A stretch of DNA of 64,000 bases from Pseudomonas asuensis (GCF_014646755.1 NZ_BMNW01000001.1:124001-188000), one strand, 5' to 3'. Shown: positions 29,196-38,805, counted from the first letter of the stretch. Made by a program: numbers and translations. The notes: generated by a model not told the origin, from the sequence alone.

Positions 29196-30074
29196 ATGAC
29201 CGCTACCCCTATTCGCCGTGCCCTTTTACTAATCAATAAACGTGCTCGCCGTGGCAGCGAATCCTATGTGTCTATTGTTGAAAAGCTCAGCCAGGGAGGC
29301 ATAACGGTTATAGAGCCTACTGGACCAGAGAACCTGTCTATTAATGAGAAGATCGAGCAAGCCAAAGGATGCGATTTGATCATTATCGGCGGCGGCGATG
29401 GCACCCTAAATGCCGCGACTCCAGCCCTGATCAAGGCGGGGCTGCCGGTGGGTATCCTTCCGCTAGGCACTGCTAATGACTTGGCCAAAACGTTGGATAT
29501 CCCGCAGGATCCGCTTGAGGCAGCGAGTGTTATTGTGCAAGGCCGACTGCGGGCAATCGATATTGGTGTTGTTAACGATCACGTCTTTCTCAATGTGGCC
29601 AGCATTGGTTTTAGTGCTGATCTTGCCAATCAGCTAACGGCTGACATCAAGAAAAAATGGGGGAGCCTTGGCTACGGTTTGACGGCCTTCCGGCTACTGC
29701 GTCGCTTCCGCCGGTTTACCCTTTATATCGAACATGATGGGCAGGTCGAGACGGTCCGTACGGTCCAGGCTTCAGTAGGGAATGGCCGCCATTACGGCGG
29801 TGGCATGACAGTAGAGGCGTCCGCGACCGCTGACGATGGCCGTCTGGACTTTTATAGTCTCGAGGTCAAACATTGGTGGGAGCTGATCGCGCTTCTGCCG
29901 AGCCTGCGCAAAGGCACCCACGGCAAGGCAGACAAAGTCAGAGCCTTTCAGACAACTGCTATCCGGTTGAATACCCGCAAGCCTATGCCCATCAATACAG
30001 ATGGCGAACTGACTACCTACACGCCTGCTGTCTTTTCCATCAAGCCCAAGGCGCTGCAAGTCTTTCGTCCGTAA
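29196..30074 (+). CDS. YegS-like lipid kinase (diacylglycerol kinase catalytic domain)
   Basis: A 292-residue soluble lipid kinase. The N-terminal DAGK catalytic domain carries the signature IIGGGDGTLNAATPAL (about residues 66-81) and GILPLGTANDLAKTL. The C-terminal half has the YegS-type all-beta domain with GRHYGGGMTVEASATADDG. YegS phosphorylates phosphatidylglycerol in vitro and binds Mg/Ca. Length agrees with E. coli YegS (299). It precedes an SdiA-regulated-domain protein and a channel, each with short gaps. Confidence 0.88.
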   Translation: MTATPIRRALLLINKRARRGSESYVSIVEKLSQGGITVIEPTGPENLSINEKIEQAKGCDLIIIGGGDGTLNAATPALIKAGLPVGILPLGTANDLAKTLDIPQDPLEAASVIVQGRLRAIDIGVVNDHVFLNVASIGFSADLANQLTADIKKKWGSLGYGLTAFRLLRRFRRFTLYIEHDGQVETVRTVQASVGNGRHYGGGMTVEASATADDGRLDFYSLEVKHWWELIALLPSLRKGTHGKADKVRAFQTTAIRLNTRKPMPINTDGELTTYTPAVFSIKPKALQVFRP

Positions 30075-30187
30075 AATGCCTGATGGTCAATGAACGAATT
30101 GGAAATCATTACAGATTCCTTATTCAGCTTTAGTTAAGCACAGCGCCCGTACGCTAGATGCCCTGAATTTTGAATCTGACCCTAGAC

Positions 30188-31111
30188 ATGCAGAACGCTC
30201 TTTCACCTAAAGTGATGGCAATGGCCCTGGCCGGCTTGCTAACGGCTGCCGCAATAACAACAGGTGCCCACTTGCGTCTGTTCGAGCAGGTCTGGTTTCG
30301 CCTGGAGCAACGCTTCAGCTCCGAAGAGACTCAAAGGCAGGCCCTCTGGCTGCCGGATTACCATGTCACCATCGACGCCAAGCCGCTGGGTAACGATCAT
30401 GACATGTCGGCCCTGACCTTTGATGCCAGCCGCCGAACGCTTTTTACCGTCACGAACAAGGACTCACACCTCATTGAGCTTTCGCTCTCAGGCGATGTGC
30501 TGCGGCGCATTCCATTGCGGGGTTTCGGTGATCCAGAGGCAGTCGAATACATTCGTCCCGGTGTTCTCTTGATTACAGAAGAGCGTAATCATCGCCTGAT
30601 CGAAGTGCATTTTGACGATCAGACCCAGGTAATCGACATTGCCGACCCCGCCAATGCCAGACAGTTTTCGCTCAGCGCTGCGGATAACAATAACAAAGGC
30701 TTTGAAGGCCTGGCTTATGACCCGCGCGAACAACGTCTTTTTGTCGCCAAGGAAAAGGACCCGGTCCGAATCTTTGAAATTAGCGGCTTTCTGACAGCCT
30801 CGTCCGACCGGCCCATCAATATTGACGTGCATGTAAATGCAAAGCGGGACCGGGAGCTGTTTATCACAGACCTGTCCAGCCTTCACTATGACACGAGCAC
30901 CGGTCACCTGCTGGCCTTGTCCGATGAATCCAAAATGATCGTGGAAATGGATGCCAACGGCACGCCAGTCAGCTCGTTCAGCCTGCGAGGTGGTAATCAG
31001 GGACTTACAGAGGATATTCCCCAGGCAGAAGGCATCACCATGGATGATCATGGCACCCTTTATGTGATCAGTGAACCCAACCTGTTTTACGCCTTCAAGA
31101 AGAAGTCCTAA
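30188..31111 (+). CDS. SdiA-regulated domain protein (YjiK-like beta-propeller)
   Basis: A 307-residue protein with an N-terminal signal anchor (about 9-27) and a periplasmic SdiA-regulated domain predicted to form a beta-propeller: HDMSALTFDASRRTLFTVTN, GFGDPEAVEYI, NKGFEGLAYDPREQRLFVAKEK, LSSLHYDTSTGHLLALSDES, QAEGITMDDHGTLYVISEPN (repeating blades). The family often co-occurs with lipid or envelope genes but the role is not known. I use ATG 30188; an upstream TTG in frame at 30170 is also possible. Confidence 0.85.
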   Translation: MQNALSPKVMAMALAGLLTAAAITTGAHLRLFEQVWFRLEQRFSSEETQRQALWLPDYHVTIDAKPLGNDHDMSALTFDASRRTLFTVTNKDSHLIELSLSGDVLRRIPLRGFGDPEAVEYIRPGVLLITEERNHRLIEVHFDDQTQVIDIADPANARQFSLSAADNNNKGFEGLAYDPREQRLFVAKEKDPVRIFEISGFLTASSDRPINIDVHVNAKRDRELFITDLSSLHYDTSTGHLLALSDESKMIVEMDANGTPVSSFSLRGGNQGLTEDIPQAEGITMDDHGTLYVISEPNLFYAFKKKS

Positions 31112-31200
31112 GCCTTGTCGAGCCTTTGTCACTGGAGCTCTGGTGAGCCTGAAACAGCCGAGTTACGCTGTACGACTCTTCCACCCTGCCCGTGCCTTGA

Positions 31201-31860
31201 ATGAAAGTTACCTTCGTCACGTACCTTGCCCGCCATCCGTCTGCCAGCCTGCTGCTTATCCAGCTACTAGGCATCGTGCTTTATCCATTTATGGAAGACA
31301 TGCCGGGCGGACGAGCCGTCTTCGGCGCGTTTGGGGTTATCGTGCTGGTAGCGGCCCTGCGCATGGTTCGTCGCAGTCCGCTGCTCCACTCGACTGCCTT
31401 CATTCTGGCGGCGCTCATTCTGTGCCTGGCTATCCTCAGCGAGATCTCACCCAACCCGATTATTAATATCCTGTCCGCTACGCTGGAAGGAGCCTTTTAT
31501 TTTTATGCAGCTGCCAGCCTCATCGCTTACATGATGGAAGATCAGCGAGCATCAACCGATGAACTATTTGCCGTAGGCGCAACCTTTACTCTGCTGGCCT
31601 GGGCCTTTGCCTATACCTTTACCGTTTGCCAGTTGCTCCTGCCGGGTAGTTTCACTGCCATGCTAAACCCCGATCAGCCACGTACCTGGATGGAATTGCT
31701 GTTTCTGAGTTTCACCACACTTTCCGGTGTTGGACTAGGCGATATTCTGCCCATTACCCCACTGGCCCGTGGGCTGGTAATGCTCGAAGAATTTGCGGGC
31801 GTCATGTACATCACCCTGGTAGTAGCCCGCCTGATCAGCCTGACCGTTATCAGGCGTTAG
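31201..31860 (+). CDS. Two-helix-pore ion channel protein with atypical filter
   Basis: A 219-residue membrane protein with about five or six helices. The last pair flanks a pore loop, LSFTTLSGVGLGDILP (169-184), like the potassium channel signature TTVGYGD but with Leu in place of the Tyr. The C-terminal helix ends at the protein end, so there is no RCK domain. The N-terminal four helices resemble a voltage-sensor-less KefB-like scaffold. Ion selectivity is uncertain. It follows the SdiA-regulated gene by 89 bases. Confidence 0.75.
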   Translation: MKVTFVTYLARHPSASLLLIQLLGIVLYPFMEDMPGGRAVFGAFGVIVLVAALRMVRRSPLLHSTAFILAALILCLAILSEISPNPIINILSATLEGAFYFYAAASLIAYMMEDQRASTDELFAVGATFTLLAWAFAYTFTVCQLLLPGSFTAMLNPDQPRTWMELLFLSFTTLSGVGLGDILPITPLARGLVMLEEFAGVMYITLVVARLISLTVIRR

Positions 31861-32103
31861 AACCGACCAGTCGAGCCTTGGAAACGACAGCCCGGCTTCT
31901 GGCACCTGACACATTAATAGCTCTTCAATAGTATCCGCCTCACAAGCCTGTCTGCTCGGACTGACTGACGATTGGATAGCTGGCGTAATAGACAGTTCTT
32001 CAGGTGCTGAATAGACTGCGTCCTTCGCTATCTCTACCTCCCCTGTCTTTTCACTCATGACCTGGTCATGAGTAAAGCTGTGCCTGTGCACCGTCAGGCT
32101 CAT
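31735..32103 (-). CDS. Doubtful small protein antisense to the channel 3' end
   Basis: A 122-residue hydrophilic open frame whose last third overlaps the channel gene on the opposite strand. No motif, weak ribosome site (an internal Met at 32058 is a possible alternative start) and some rare codons. A 21-base dyad lies inside it. It is listed only because the 300-base gap has no other candidate. Confidence 0.22.
   Translation of the reverse strand: MSLTVHRHSFTHDQVMSEKTGEVEIAKDAVYSAPEELSITPAIQSSVSPSRQACEADTIEELLMCQVPEAGLSFPRLDWSVLTPDNGQADQAGYYQGDVHDARKFFEHYQPTGQWGNGQNIA
32053..32073. promoter_or_regulatory. 21-base perfect dyad upstream of the five-PAS kinase
   Basis: ACTCATGACC and GGTCATGAGT are exact inverted repeats around a single T. 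It lies 92 bases before the histidine kinase start, a typical place for a transcription factor operator. No T-run, so not a terminator. Confidence 0.45.
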
Positions 32104-32164
32104 GACAAAGCACTAATCCTTACACATAGGTACTTAGCGTACCGCGTTCTCCCTACCTGTTGGC

Positions 32165-35100
32165 ATGACTACCATCGAAACCGAACACCTACGCCTGCGT
32201 ATTGCTGAACTTGAAGCCGAGAATATAGCGCTCAAGGCCACTGTCGAAACGGCTCACCAAAAGAACCAGCATCATCAGGAAATTCTAGACAGTGCTGTTG
32301 ATTTCGCGATCATTACAACCGACCGTTGCGGCCGTATTGCGGATTGGAGCTCTGGAGCAGAACGGATTTTTGGCTGGTCCACCGACAGTATTTTAGGGGC
32401 CTCCATAAACCGTCTCTTTACAGTCGAAGACCAGCTCCAGCATCGGGCCGAATGCGAGATGCAACGTGCGCTGGAAAGAGGCCGTGCCAGTGATGAGCGT
32501 TGGCACCAGAAAAAAGACGGTGCTCTCTTCTGGGCTAACGGCGAGATGATGCCGCTACGAGCAGCAGACGGCGCTCATTTGGGCTTTCTCAAAATTCTGC
32601 AGGACCAGACCCGGCAGCAGAAAGTGCTCAAGGCCCAGCAAGCTGACATGGAATTCCTGCGCAGTGTCCTGGCGTCCTCCGATGACTGCATCAAGGTACT
32701 TGACCTTGAAGGCAAACTGCTTTTTATGAGCGATAACGGCAAGAAGGCCATGGAAGTCAGTGACTTCAATGCTATTCAGGGATGCCCTTGGCCTGCCTTC
32801 TGGAAGGGGAACGGAAACCACCAGGCACTTGACGCTATACGGCAGGCACGTGCCGGCCGAGTAGGTCGCTTTATCAGCCAGGCCGACACCGTAGAAGGGA
32901 CGCCCAAGTGGTGGGACGTACAAGTTACCCCCATCATGGGTGCTGATGGCGAGCCTGAAAAATTGCTTTCTATTTCACGGGATATTACAGCCACCCATTC
33001 CGTCGAAAATGCACTGCGTATCTCCCGACAAATGAACAGCCTGATCCTCAGCTCCAGCCAGGACTGCATCGTGATCATGGATCTTGAAGGCCATACGCGG
33101 TTTGTAAGTCCTGGCGGCATCAAGTCCATGGAGATCTCAGACCTTTCCTCTACGCTAGGCAAACCCTGGCTTGAAGCGTGGGAAGGCGCCGATCTGGACG
33201 CTGCGCGTAAGGCCATCAACAGTGCTCGTGCTGGCGGAACAGGACGTTTTCAAGGGTACTGCCCTACTCATACAGGCAAACCCAAGTGGTGGGACATCGC
33301 CATTTCCTGCATTCCAAGCGCTGAAGGCAAGCCTGAAAACCTGCTTTCCATCGGCCGGGATATTACCGAGCGTACCTGTGCCGCGCTTGCGCTGAAGGAA
33401 AGTGAAACCCGACTGGCATCCATTTTTGACGAAGCCTCAGTAGGCCTGTCCGAAATCAGCCTAGACGGCCGCTTCCTGCGTGTGAATGATGAGCTGTGTC
33501 GCCTGCTAAACCGTCCTCGCCAGGAGATCCTGGGCCTTTCAGTTGCCGAGGCCACGCAACCAGAGGATCGGCCTGACACGCTGGAAGCCTTTCAGCATGT
33601 CGTGTCCACCAAGCAGCCAACCCGACTCGACAAGCGCTACCTCAGACCTGACGGCAGCGCTGTGTGGGCCAACAGCAGCCTGACGCGCCTTGACGATGAC
33701 AAAGGCCACGCTCACTCGGTTATTGCCGTTACCGTCGACCTTTCGGCTCGCAAAGCTGCCGAAGATCGCCTCAAGGCCAGTGAGAGCCAGTTACGGGAAC
33801 TCAATGAAACTCTTGAACAACGCGTTGAAGAACGTACTCGTGAGCGTGACCAGATCTGGCGGACTACTCCAGATCTGGTCTGCACGGCGAGCCCTGATGG
33901 TTACTTTTTAAACCTCAACCCCGCCTGGAGCGAGACCCTGGGATGGTCGGAGGAGGAACTCAAGACGCAGCCTTACAAGAATTTCCTTCATCCAGAGGAT
34001 TTAGAGCGTACCGTGCAAAGCAAGCTGGGACTGGCTAACGGCAGCGCCCTATCCAACTTTGAGAACCGCTATAGACACAAGGATGGCAGCTACCGCTGGC
34101 TGTCCTGGAATTCCCAGCGGCGTGACGGGCTGTTTCACAGCATTGCACGAGATATCACTACGGTAAAAGCGCAAGCTGAAGCCCTGCATCAGACAGAAGA
34201 ACGGCTGCGCCATAGCCAAAAGATGGAGGCTGTGGGTCAGCTGACCGGTGGCCTGGCTCATGACTTCAACAACCTGTTGACCGGCATTTCAGGTAGCTTG
34301 GACCTGCTCAAGACGCGTCTAGCGCAAGGCCGCCTGGCCGATGTCAGCAAGTACATTGAGGCTGCCCAGACCTCTGCTGGCCGGGCCGCTGCGCTGACGC
34401 ACCGGTTGTTGGCCTTTTCCCGCCGTCAAACGCTTGATCCCAAGCCGACTCAGGCAAACCAGTTGATCGAAGGCATGCACGAGCTGATCACCCGTACCGT
34501 CGGCCCGGCTGTTAGTATCGAGACGGATCTTTCAGCCGTACTGTGGCTAACCCTGTGCGATCCTCACCAGCTTGAAAATGCCTTACTGAACCTGTGTATC
34601 AATGCTCGTGATGCCATGCCCGGTGGCGGAAGGCTGATCATTCGAACCACGAATCGGTATCTGGATGAAACCGATGCGGCTGATCGGGACATGTCGCCCG
34701 GTCAGTACATCGTGACAGAAGTGTCTGATACAGGAACAGGAATGCCGCCAGAAATCATAAGCCGCATCTTTGATCCGTTTTTCACGACCAAACCCATTGG
34801 GATGGGCACCGGACTTGGCCTCTCTATGATCTATGGATTTGCCAAACAGTCAGGTGGACAGGTGCGTGTTTTATCCGAAGTCGGCAAGGGCACCACTATG
34901 AAAGTCTATCTACCCCGCTATGTGGGAGTAGTCGAGGCTGACAGGGAACAGGCTGAACAGCTACAGGCGCCACGCACGGAGAAAGGCGAGACCGTCCTTA
35001 TCGTCGACGATGAGCCCACTGTACGCATGCTGATCGCGGAGGTGCTTGAAGAACTAGGCTACAGAGCGATCGAAGCAGCTGATGGTGCTTCCGGACTGGC

Positions 35101-35365
35101 GATCCTCTCCTCCTCTGCCCATATCGACTTGCTGATTTCGGATGTAGGGCTTCCCGGTGGCATGAACGGCCGGCAGATGGCGGATGCAGCCCGTCAGAGA
35201 CGTCCTGACCTAAAAGTGCTTTTCATTACCGGCTATGCTGAAAATGCAGTAGTCGGCAACGGCAACCTGGAAGAAGGCATGTACCTTATGGCTAAGCCCT
35301 TTTCCATGGATCTGCTGGCGACCCGCCTGGAAGCCATCCTCAACACGTCGAAGGAGTTTATTTAG
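32165..35365 (+). CDS. Hybrid sensor histidine kinase with five PAS domains
   Basis: A 1,066-residue cytoplasmic sensor without membrane helices. Order: short coiled coil (1-40), PAS1 (about 40-155), PAS2 (165-282), PAS3 (290-410), PAS4 (415-535), a coiled linker [22 protein letters not shown]5 (about 570-685), HisKA with H699 in [11 protein letters not shown], HATPase with DTGTGMPPE and [12 protein letters not shown], and a C-terminal receiver with D993 ([12 protein letters not shown]). PAS2 and PAS3 share an unusual pattern ending PKWWD and are probably an internal duplication. The receiver is of the FixJ/CpdR-like short type. No partner output gene is adjacent. Its catalytic core is nearly repeated in the next gene. 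Confidence 0.93.
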   Translation: MTTIETEHLRLRIAELEAENIALKATVETAHQKNQHHQEILDSAVDFAIITTDRCGRIADWSSGAERIFGWSTDSILGASINRLFTVEDQLQHRAECEMQRALERGRASDERWHQKKDGALFWANGEMMPLRAADGAHLGFLKILQDQTRQQKVLKAQQADMEFLRSVLASSDDCIKVLDLEGKLLFMSDNGKKAMEVSDFNAIQGCPWPAFWKGNGNHQALDAIRQARAGRVGRFISQADTVEGTPKWWDVQVTPIMGADGEPEKLLSISRDITATHSVENALRISRQMNSLILSSSQDCIVIMDLEGHTRFVSPGGIKSMEISDLSSTLGKPWLEAWEGADLDAARKAINSARAGGTGRFQGYCPTHTGKPKWWDIAISCIPSAEGKPENLLSIGRDITERTCAALALKESETRLASIFDEASVGLSEISLDGRFLRVNDELCRLLNRPRQEILGLSVAEATQPEDRPDTLEAFQHVVSTKQPTRLDKRYLRPDGSAVWANSSLTRLDDDKGHAHSVIAVTVDLSARKAAEDRLKASESQLRELNETLEQRVEERTRERDQIWRTTPDLVCTASPDGYFLNLNPAWSETLGWSEEELKTQPYKNFLHPEDLERTVQSKLGLANGSALSNFENRYRHKDGSYRWLSWNSQRRDGLFHSIARDITTVKAQAEALHQTEERLRHSQKMEAVGQLTGGLAHDFNNLLTGISGSLDLLKTRLAQGRLADVSKYIEAAQTSAGRAAALTHRLLAFSRRQTLDPKPTQANQLIEGMHELITRTVGPAVSIETDLSAVLWLTLCDPHQLENALLNLCINARDAMPGGGRLIIRTTNRYLDETDAADRDMSPGQYIVTEVSDTGTGMPPEIISRIFDPFFTTKPIGMGTGLGLSMIYGFAKQSGGQVRVLSEVGKGTTMKVYLPRYVGVVEADREQAEQLQAPRTEKGETVLIVDDEPTVRMLIAEVLEELGYRAIEAADGASGLAILSSSAHIDLLISDVGLPGGMNGRQMADAARQRRPDLKVLFITGYAENAVVGNGNLEEGMYLMAKPFSMDLLATRLEAILNTSKEFI

Positions 35366-35649
35366 AACAACACTAATCAAAGGCCCTCAAGAATATGAGG
35401 CTCTAACGCTATATCCCTGATGCTTAATTGTTTTGCAGTGTAGGCTATGGCGTTCCGTTACTTGCCAAGGATAGGCTACGGTACAAAACTGAACGATTCG
35501 AGACCTTATCGCGAGCAGCGTGTCCAAGAGCCGAGTGGCTATGGACTGTTATGCATACGCCCAAGGCCTCATAAAGTCAGCTCTATAGCCTTAGCGTTTA
35601 AGCCCAGGCTTATACACGTGAGCTTAAAACAGTCATCAGGTACCGCATC

Positions 35650-37584
35650 TTGCAAAAGAAAGAGACGCTTTTTGATCGCTTACAGCAACGGGTACTACGC
35701 CATCAGTGGCCTGCCCCTTTACGCTACGCTGTTGCGGGAGCGGCTGTTATCGTAAGTGCAGGCATCCGCCTCTCTTTGCCCGTGCTGGGCTTGCCATACC
35801 TGTTGTTCATACCCCTTCTGATGATTATCGGCTTTACGTTAGGGTTAGGGCCCGGCCTGTTCGCCACTGTCGTTGCAGCGCTTGCAGCCGCTTATCTCTT
35901 TGTTTCAACACCTTTCACGTTTGATCTCAATCTGCTTCAGTGGGCTGCTAATGCCCTCTTCATTTTGGTCAACTTCGGCATTGTGGCGGTATGTGCCGCG
36001 CTTCGAAACAACCTGATCCGCCTTAATGATCTGATGGAAACACTGGAGCGCCGCGTAGAAGAACGAACCCGTGAACGCGATCAGATCTGGGAAACGACGC
36101 CCGACCTTGTATGCACTGCGAACGCTGACGGTTACTTCGTAAGCCTCAACCCTGCATGGACCAAAACGCTTGGCTGGTCGGAGCAAGAGATGCACTCCAA
36201 GCCCTTCAGCGAGTTCGTCCACCCAGACGATGTGGAGCGTACATCCCAGGCCCTGCAAATGTTGCAGCGGGGCGATTCGGTATTTCGTTTCGAGAACCGC
36301 TACCGGCACAAGAATGGAACCTATCACTGGTTGTCCTGGAATACCGTTGCCCGTGACGATCAGATCTATGCGACGGTTCGTGACGTTTCGGCTGAAAAAG
36401 AGCAAAGCGAGGCGCTTAACCGCGCCGAAGAGCTGTTGCGCCATAGCCAGAAGATGGAAGCGGTAGGCCAGCTCACCGGCGGCATTGCTCACGACTTCAA
36501 TAACCTGCTGACGGGTATTTCCGGCAGTCTGGAAATGATCCAAATGCGCGTGGCCCAGGGTCGCGCCGCCGATATCGACCGTTACATTACAGCCGCCCAG
36601 ACAGCAGCCAACCGTGCGGCATCCTTGACCCATCGCCTATTGGCATTCTCTCGTCGCCAGACGCTTGATCCCAAGCCCACCCAGGCAAATACCCTGATCG
36701 AAAGCATGCAGGACCTGATCGACCGGACCGTGGGTCCCGAGATCACCGTAACGACCAACCTGTCCTCTGATCTATGGTCAACACTGTGTGACCCGAACCA
36801 GCTGGAGAGCGCCCTGCTTAACCTGTGCATTAATGCACGGGATGCCATGCCTGAAGGTGGCCAGCTGACTATTCGGACCGCCAATATCTGGGTAGATGAG
36901 CGCGATGCCTACGAACAGGACATGCTGTCCGGCCAATATGTGGCTATTGCGGTCATGGACAGCGGAATCGGTATGACGCCCGACATTGTGGCGCGGGCAT
37001 TCGATCCATTCTTCACGACTAAGCCTATCGGCATGGGTACCGGGCTTGGCCTGTCCATGATTTACGGATTTGCCAAGCAGTCCGGAGGTCAGGCGCGCAT
37101 CTACTCGGAAGCGGGCAAAGGCACTACAGTCTGGATTTACCTGCCTCGCCACCTGGAAGAAAGCAAGCCAGAGCCTCAGCAAACCGAACTTCTAAAGGCG
37201 CCACGCGCCAGTACCGGCGAAACCGTTCTGGTTGTCGACGACGAGCCCATGGTGCGCCTGCTTATCACCGAAGTGCTGGAGGAATTGGGCTATGCTGCCG
37301 TCGAAGCGGCCGATGGCGCCTCGGGCCTCAAGATATTGATGTCCGATACACACCTGGATCTGTTGATTTCAGATGTTGGCCTACCGGGCGGCATGAATGG
37401 TCGGCAAATGGCTGATGCAGCCCGCCAGGCACGGCCGGATCTCAAGATATTGTTTATCACTGGCTATGCGGAAAATGCTGCGCTAGGCAACGGCACTCTT
37501 GAGGCAGGTATGCACGTCATGACCAAGCCATTCCCAATGGAACTCCTGGCCAGCCGAATCAAGGAAATCATTCAGGAAGACTGA
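35650..37584 (+). CDS. Hybrid sensor histidine kinase with DUF4118 membrane sensor
   Basis: A 644-residue paralogue of the preceding kinase. The N-terminus (about 25-118) has four hydrophobic helices resembling the KdpD-type DUF4118 module (SLPVLGLPYLLFIPL, then TLGLGPGLFATVVAALAAAY). After a coil [14 protein letters not shown] come one PAS domain, HisKA with H281 ([11 protein letters not shown]), HATPase, and a receiver with D575. From the coil onward it matches the upstream kinase almost position by position. The likely start is TTG at 35650, with AGGT upstream; the first internal ATG would delete half of the membrane domain. It ends at a terminator. Confidence 0.9.
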   Translation: MQKKETLFDRLQQRVLRHQWPAPLRYAVAGAAVIVSAGIRLSLPVLGLPYLLFIPLLMIIGFTLGLGPGLFATVVAALAAAYLFVSTPFTFDLNLLQWAANALFILVNFGIVAVCAALRNNLIRLNDLMETLERRVEERTRERDQIWETTPDLVCTANADGYFVSLNPAWTKTLGWSEQEMHSKPFSEFVHPDDVERTSQALQMLQRGDSVFRFENRYRHKNGTYHWLSWNTVARDDQIYATVRDVSAEKEQSEALNRAEELLRHSQKMEAVGQLTGGIAHDFNNLLTGISGSLEMIQMRVAQGRAADIDRYITAAQTAANRAASLTHRLLAFSRRQTLDPKPTQANTLIESMQDLIDRTVGPEITVTTNLSSDLWSTLCDPNQLESALLNLCINARDAMPEGGQLTIRTANIWVDERDAYEQDMLSGQYVAIAVMDSGIGMTPDIVARAFDPFFTTKPIGMGTGLGLSMIYGFAKQSGGQARIYSEAGKGTTVWIYLPRHLEESKPEPQQTELLKAPRASTGETVLVVDDEPMVRLLITEVLEELGYAAVEAADGASGLKILMSDTHLDLLISDVGLPGGMNGRQMADAARQARPDLKILFITGYAENAALGNGTLEAGMHVMTKPFPMELLASRIKEIIQED

Positions 37585-37593
37585 ATTTGACTT

Positions 37594-37624
37594 GCGCCTC
37601 ATCCTCTGAGGCGCTACTGTTTTC
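37594..37624 (+). terminator. Terminator after the second hybrid kinase
   Basis: GCGCCTCA (37594-37601) pairs perfectly with TGAGGCGC (37607-37614) around TCCTC, followed by TACTGTTTT. Confidence 0.75.
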
Positions 37625-37656
37625 AAACCCTTTGTCATGCCTAGGCTGACGCTATC

Positions 37657-37785
37657 ATGAATTCTCTGCATACAGGTCTGCTCTACTCCTCGTCCGCTCC
37701 GGATGTGGTGTGCCTGCATGCTGACGCCTCCCTCGCCCCACCTGTCGTATCACCTCCTGTTGTTCTGGCAGTAGCCACTGCCTGA
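37657..37785 (+). CDS. Candidate 42-residue leader peptide upstream of the EamA exporter
   Basis: A short open frame with an ATG 17 bases after an AGG-type site, encoding a peptide whose C-terminal part is Val-, Pro- and Ala-rich (LAPPVVSPPVVLAVATA) before the stop. Two hairpins follow, the second a terminator ending 17 bases before the exporter start. This is the layout of a transcription attenuator in which ribosome stalling at particular codons decides termination. The runs of Val/Pro/Ala codons suggest an amino acid signal, but translation is unproven. Confidence 0.35.
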   Translation: MNSLHTGLLYSSSAPDVVCLHADASLAPPVVSPPVVLAVATA

Positions 37786-37792
37786 TAACGCT

Positions 37793-37869
37793 CGGCTGAC
37801 CACAGCCGTCTTCTTTCTCCAGTCTTGAACAGAGCTGTCCTACGGGCTTAGCGACTGGAGTCTGTTTTT
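37793..37869 (+). promoter_or_regulatory. Attenuator-like hairpins before the EamA gene
   Basis: CGGCTG (37793-37798) pairs with CAGCCG (37803-37808) eight bases after the leader stop. Then CTCCAGTC (37817-37824) pairs with GACTGGAG (37853-37860), followed by TCTGTTTTT. The second structure is a plausible intrinsic terminator located immediately upstream of the exporter's start codon, so it must be bypassed for expression. Confidence 0.5.
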
Positions 37870-37885
37870 CACACTGACAGGTGAA

Positions 37886-38764
37886 ATGACAATGTTAGGT
37901 TCACTAAGAGCCCTGCTTGCAGCCAATGCTGCCACGGGATTGTTTGTGCTGCTCTGGAGCAGCGGCGCGTTATTTGCTCATCTGGGTGTTACCCACGCTC
38001 CTGCCTTTGCTTTTCTGCTATTACGCTTCATCATCGCCTTTGCAGTACTCCTCTTGATAGGTGCCTGGCGACGACGCTGGCTACCGGCGCCAGGCTCTCG
38101 AATCAACGTTGCGCTAACGGGAGCGTTGCTCATTGGCGGCTATAGCATCTGCTATCTTCTGGCGCTGGATAAAGGTGTGACGCCTGGGGTTCTGGCTACC
38201 ATCCTGGGAATACAGCCTATCCTTACACTGGTGCTGATCGAGCGGCAGTTATCGCCTCGCCGGCTGGTGGGCTTGCTATTGGCCTTGGGTGGCTTGGCTC
38301 TGCTCGTCTACCGTAGCCTGGCGATGGCACATTTTTCAGTCAGCGGCATCCTGTACGCACTGGCTGCACTACTCTGCATGTCGCTTGGCGCCATTCTGCA
38401 AAAAAGCCTGAATCAGGCACCCGCAGATGTCTTGCCACTGCAAATAGGTGTCAGCCTGCTGCTCTGCCTGCTTTTTGCGCCCTTTCAGTCCACGGCACTT
38501 GAGTTGTCGCCCGAGGTTGTGACATCCGTTTTATGGATGGCCATTGTGATCTCTGTCCTTGCCCAATTGCTGTTTTATCAACTGGTACGAACCGGCAATC
38601 TGGTGAATGTCACCAGCCTGTTCTATCTGGTACCCCTAGTGACGACTCTTCTGGATTACCTGATTCTGGGTCACCGGCTTGAGGCTCAGAGTGGGCTGGG
38701 AATGGGTGCAATTTTAATAGGGCTGGTATTAGTGTTCCGTCAGAAGAAATCGTGTATTAACTGA
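37886..38764 (+). CDS. EamA-domain drug/metabolite transporter
   Basis: A 292-residue inner-membrane protein with ten helices in two EamA repeats (about 15-140 and 150-285). Features include FVLLWSSGALFAHLGVTHAPAFAFLLLRF in the first repeat (given only in part here), PGVLATILGIQPILT, and the DYLILGHRLE re-entrant motif in the second. Family members export amino acids or metabolites, or give drug resistance. The attenuator-like leader upstream suggests induction by a small metabolite, perhaps an amino acid. It ends with a stable hairpin. Confidence 0.88.
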   Translation: MTMLGSLRALLAANAATGLFVLLWSSGALFAHLGVTHAPAFAFLLLRFIIAFAVLLLIGAWRRRWLPAPGSRINVALTGALLIGGYSICYLLALDKGVTPGVLATILGIQPILTLVLIERQLSPRRLVGLLLALGGLALLVYRSLAMAHFSVSGILYALAALLCMSLGAILQKSLNQAPADVLPLQIGVSLLLCLLFAPFQSTALELSPEVVTSVLWMAIVISVLAQLLFYQLVRTGNLVNVTSLFYLVPLVTTLLDYLILGHRLEAQSGLGMGAILIGLVLVFRQKKSCIN

Positions 38765-38770
38765 TACAGC

Positions 38771-38805
38771 AGCGCCAGAAAGGCTTTCATTGCTTTTCTG
38801 GCGCT
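38771..38805. terminator. Long hairpin after the EamA gene
   Basis: AGCGCCAGAAAGGC (38771-38784) pairs over 14 positions with GCTTTTCTGGCGCT (38792-38805), one G-U pair. There is no T-run after it; it may be a factor-assisted terminator or mRNA end. Confidence 0.55.

Noticed and set aside
35905-36633. A 242-residue minus-strand frame
   Set aside because: Antisense to the PAS and HisKA region of the second hybrid kinase; a similar shadow occurs in the paralogue.
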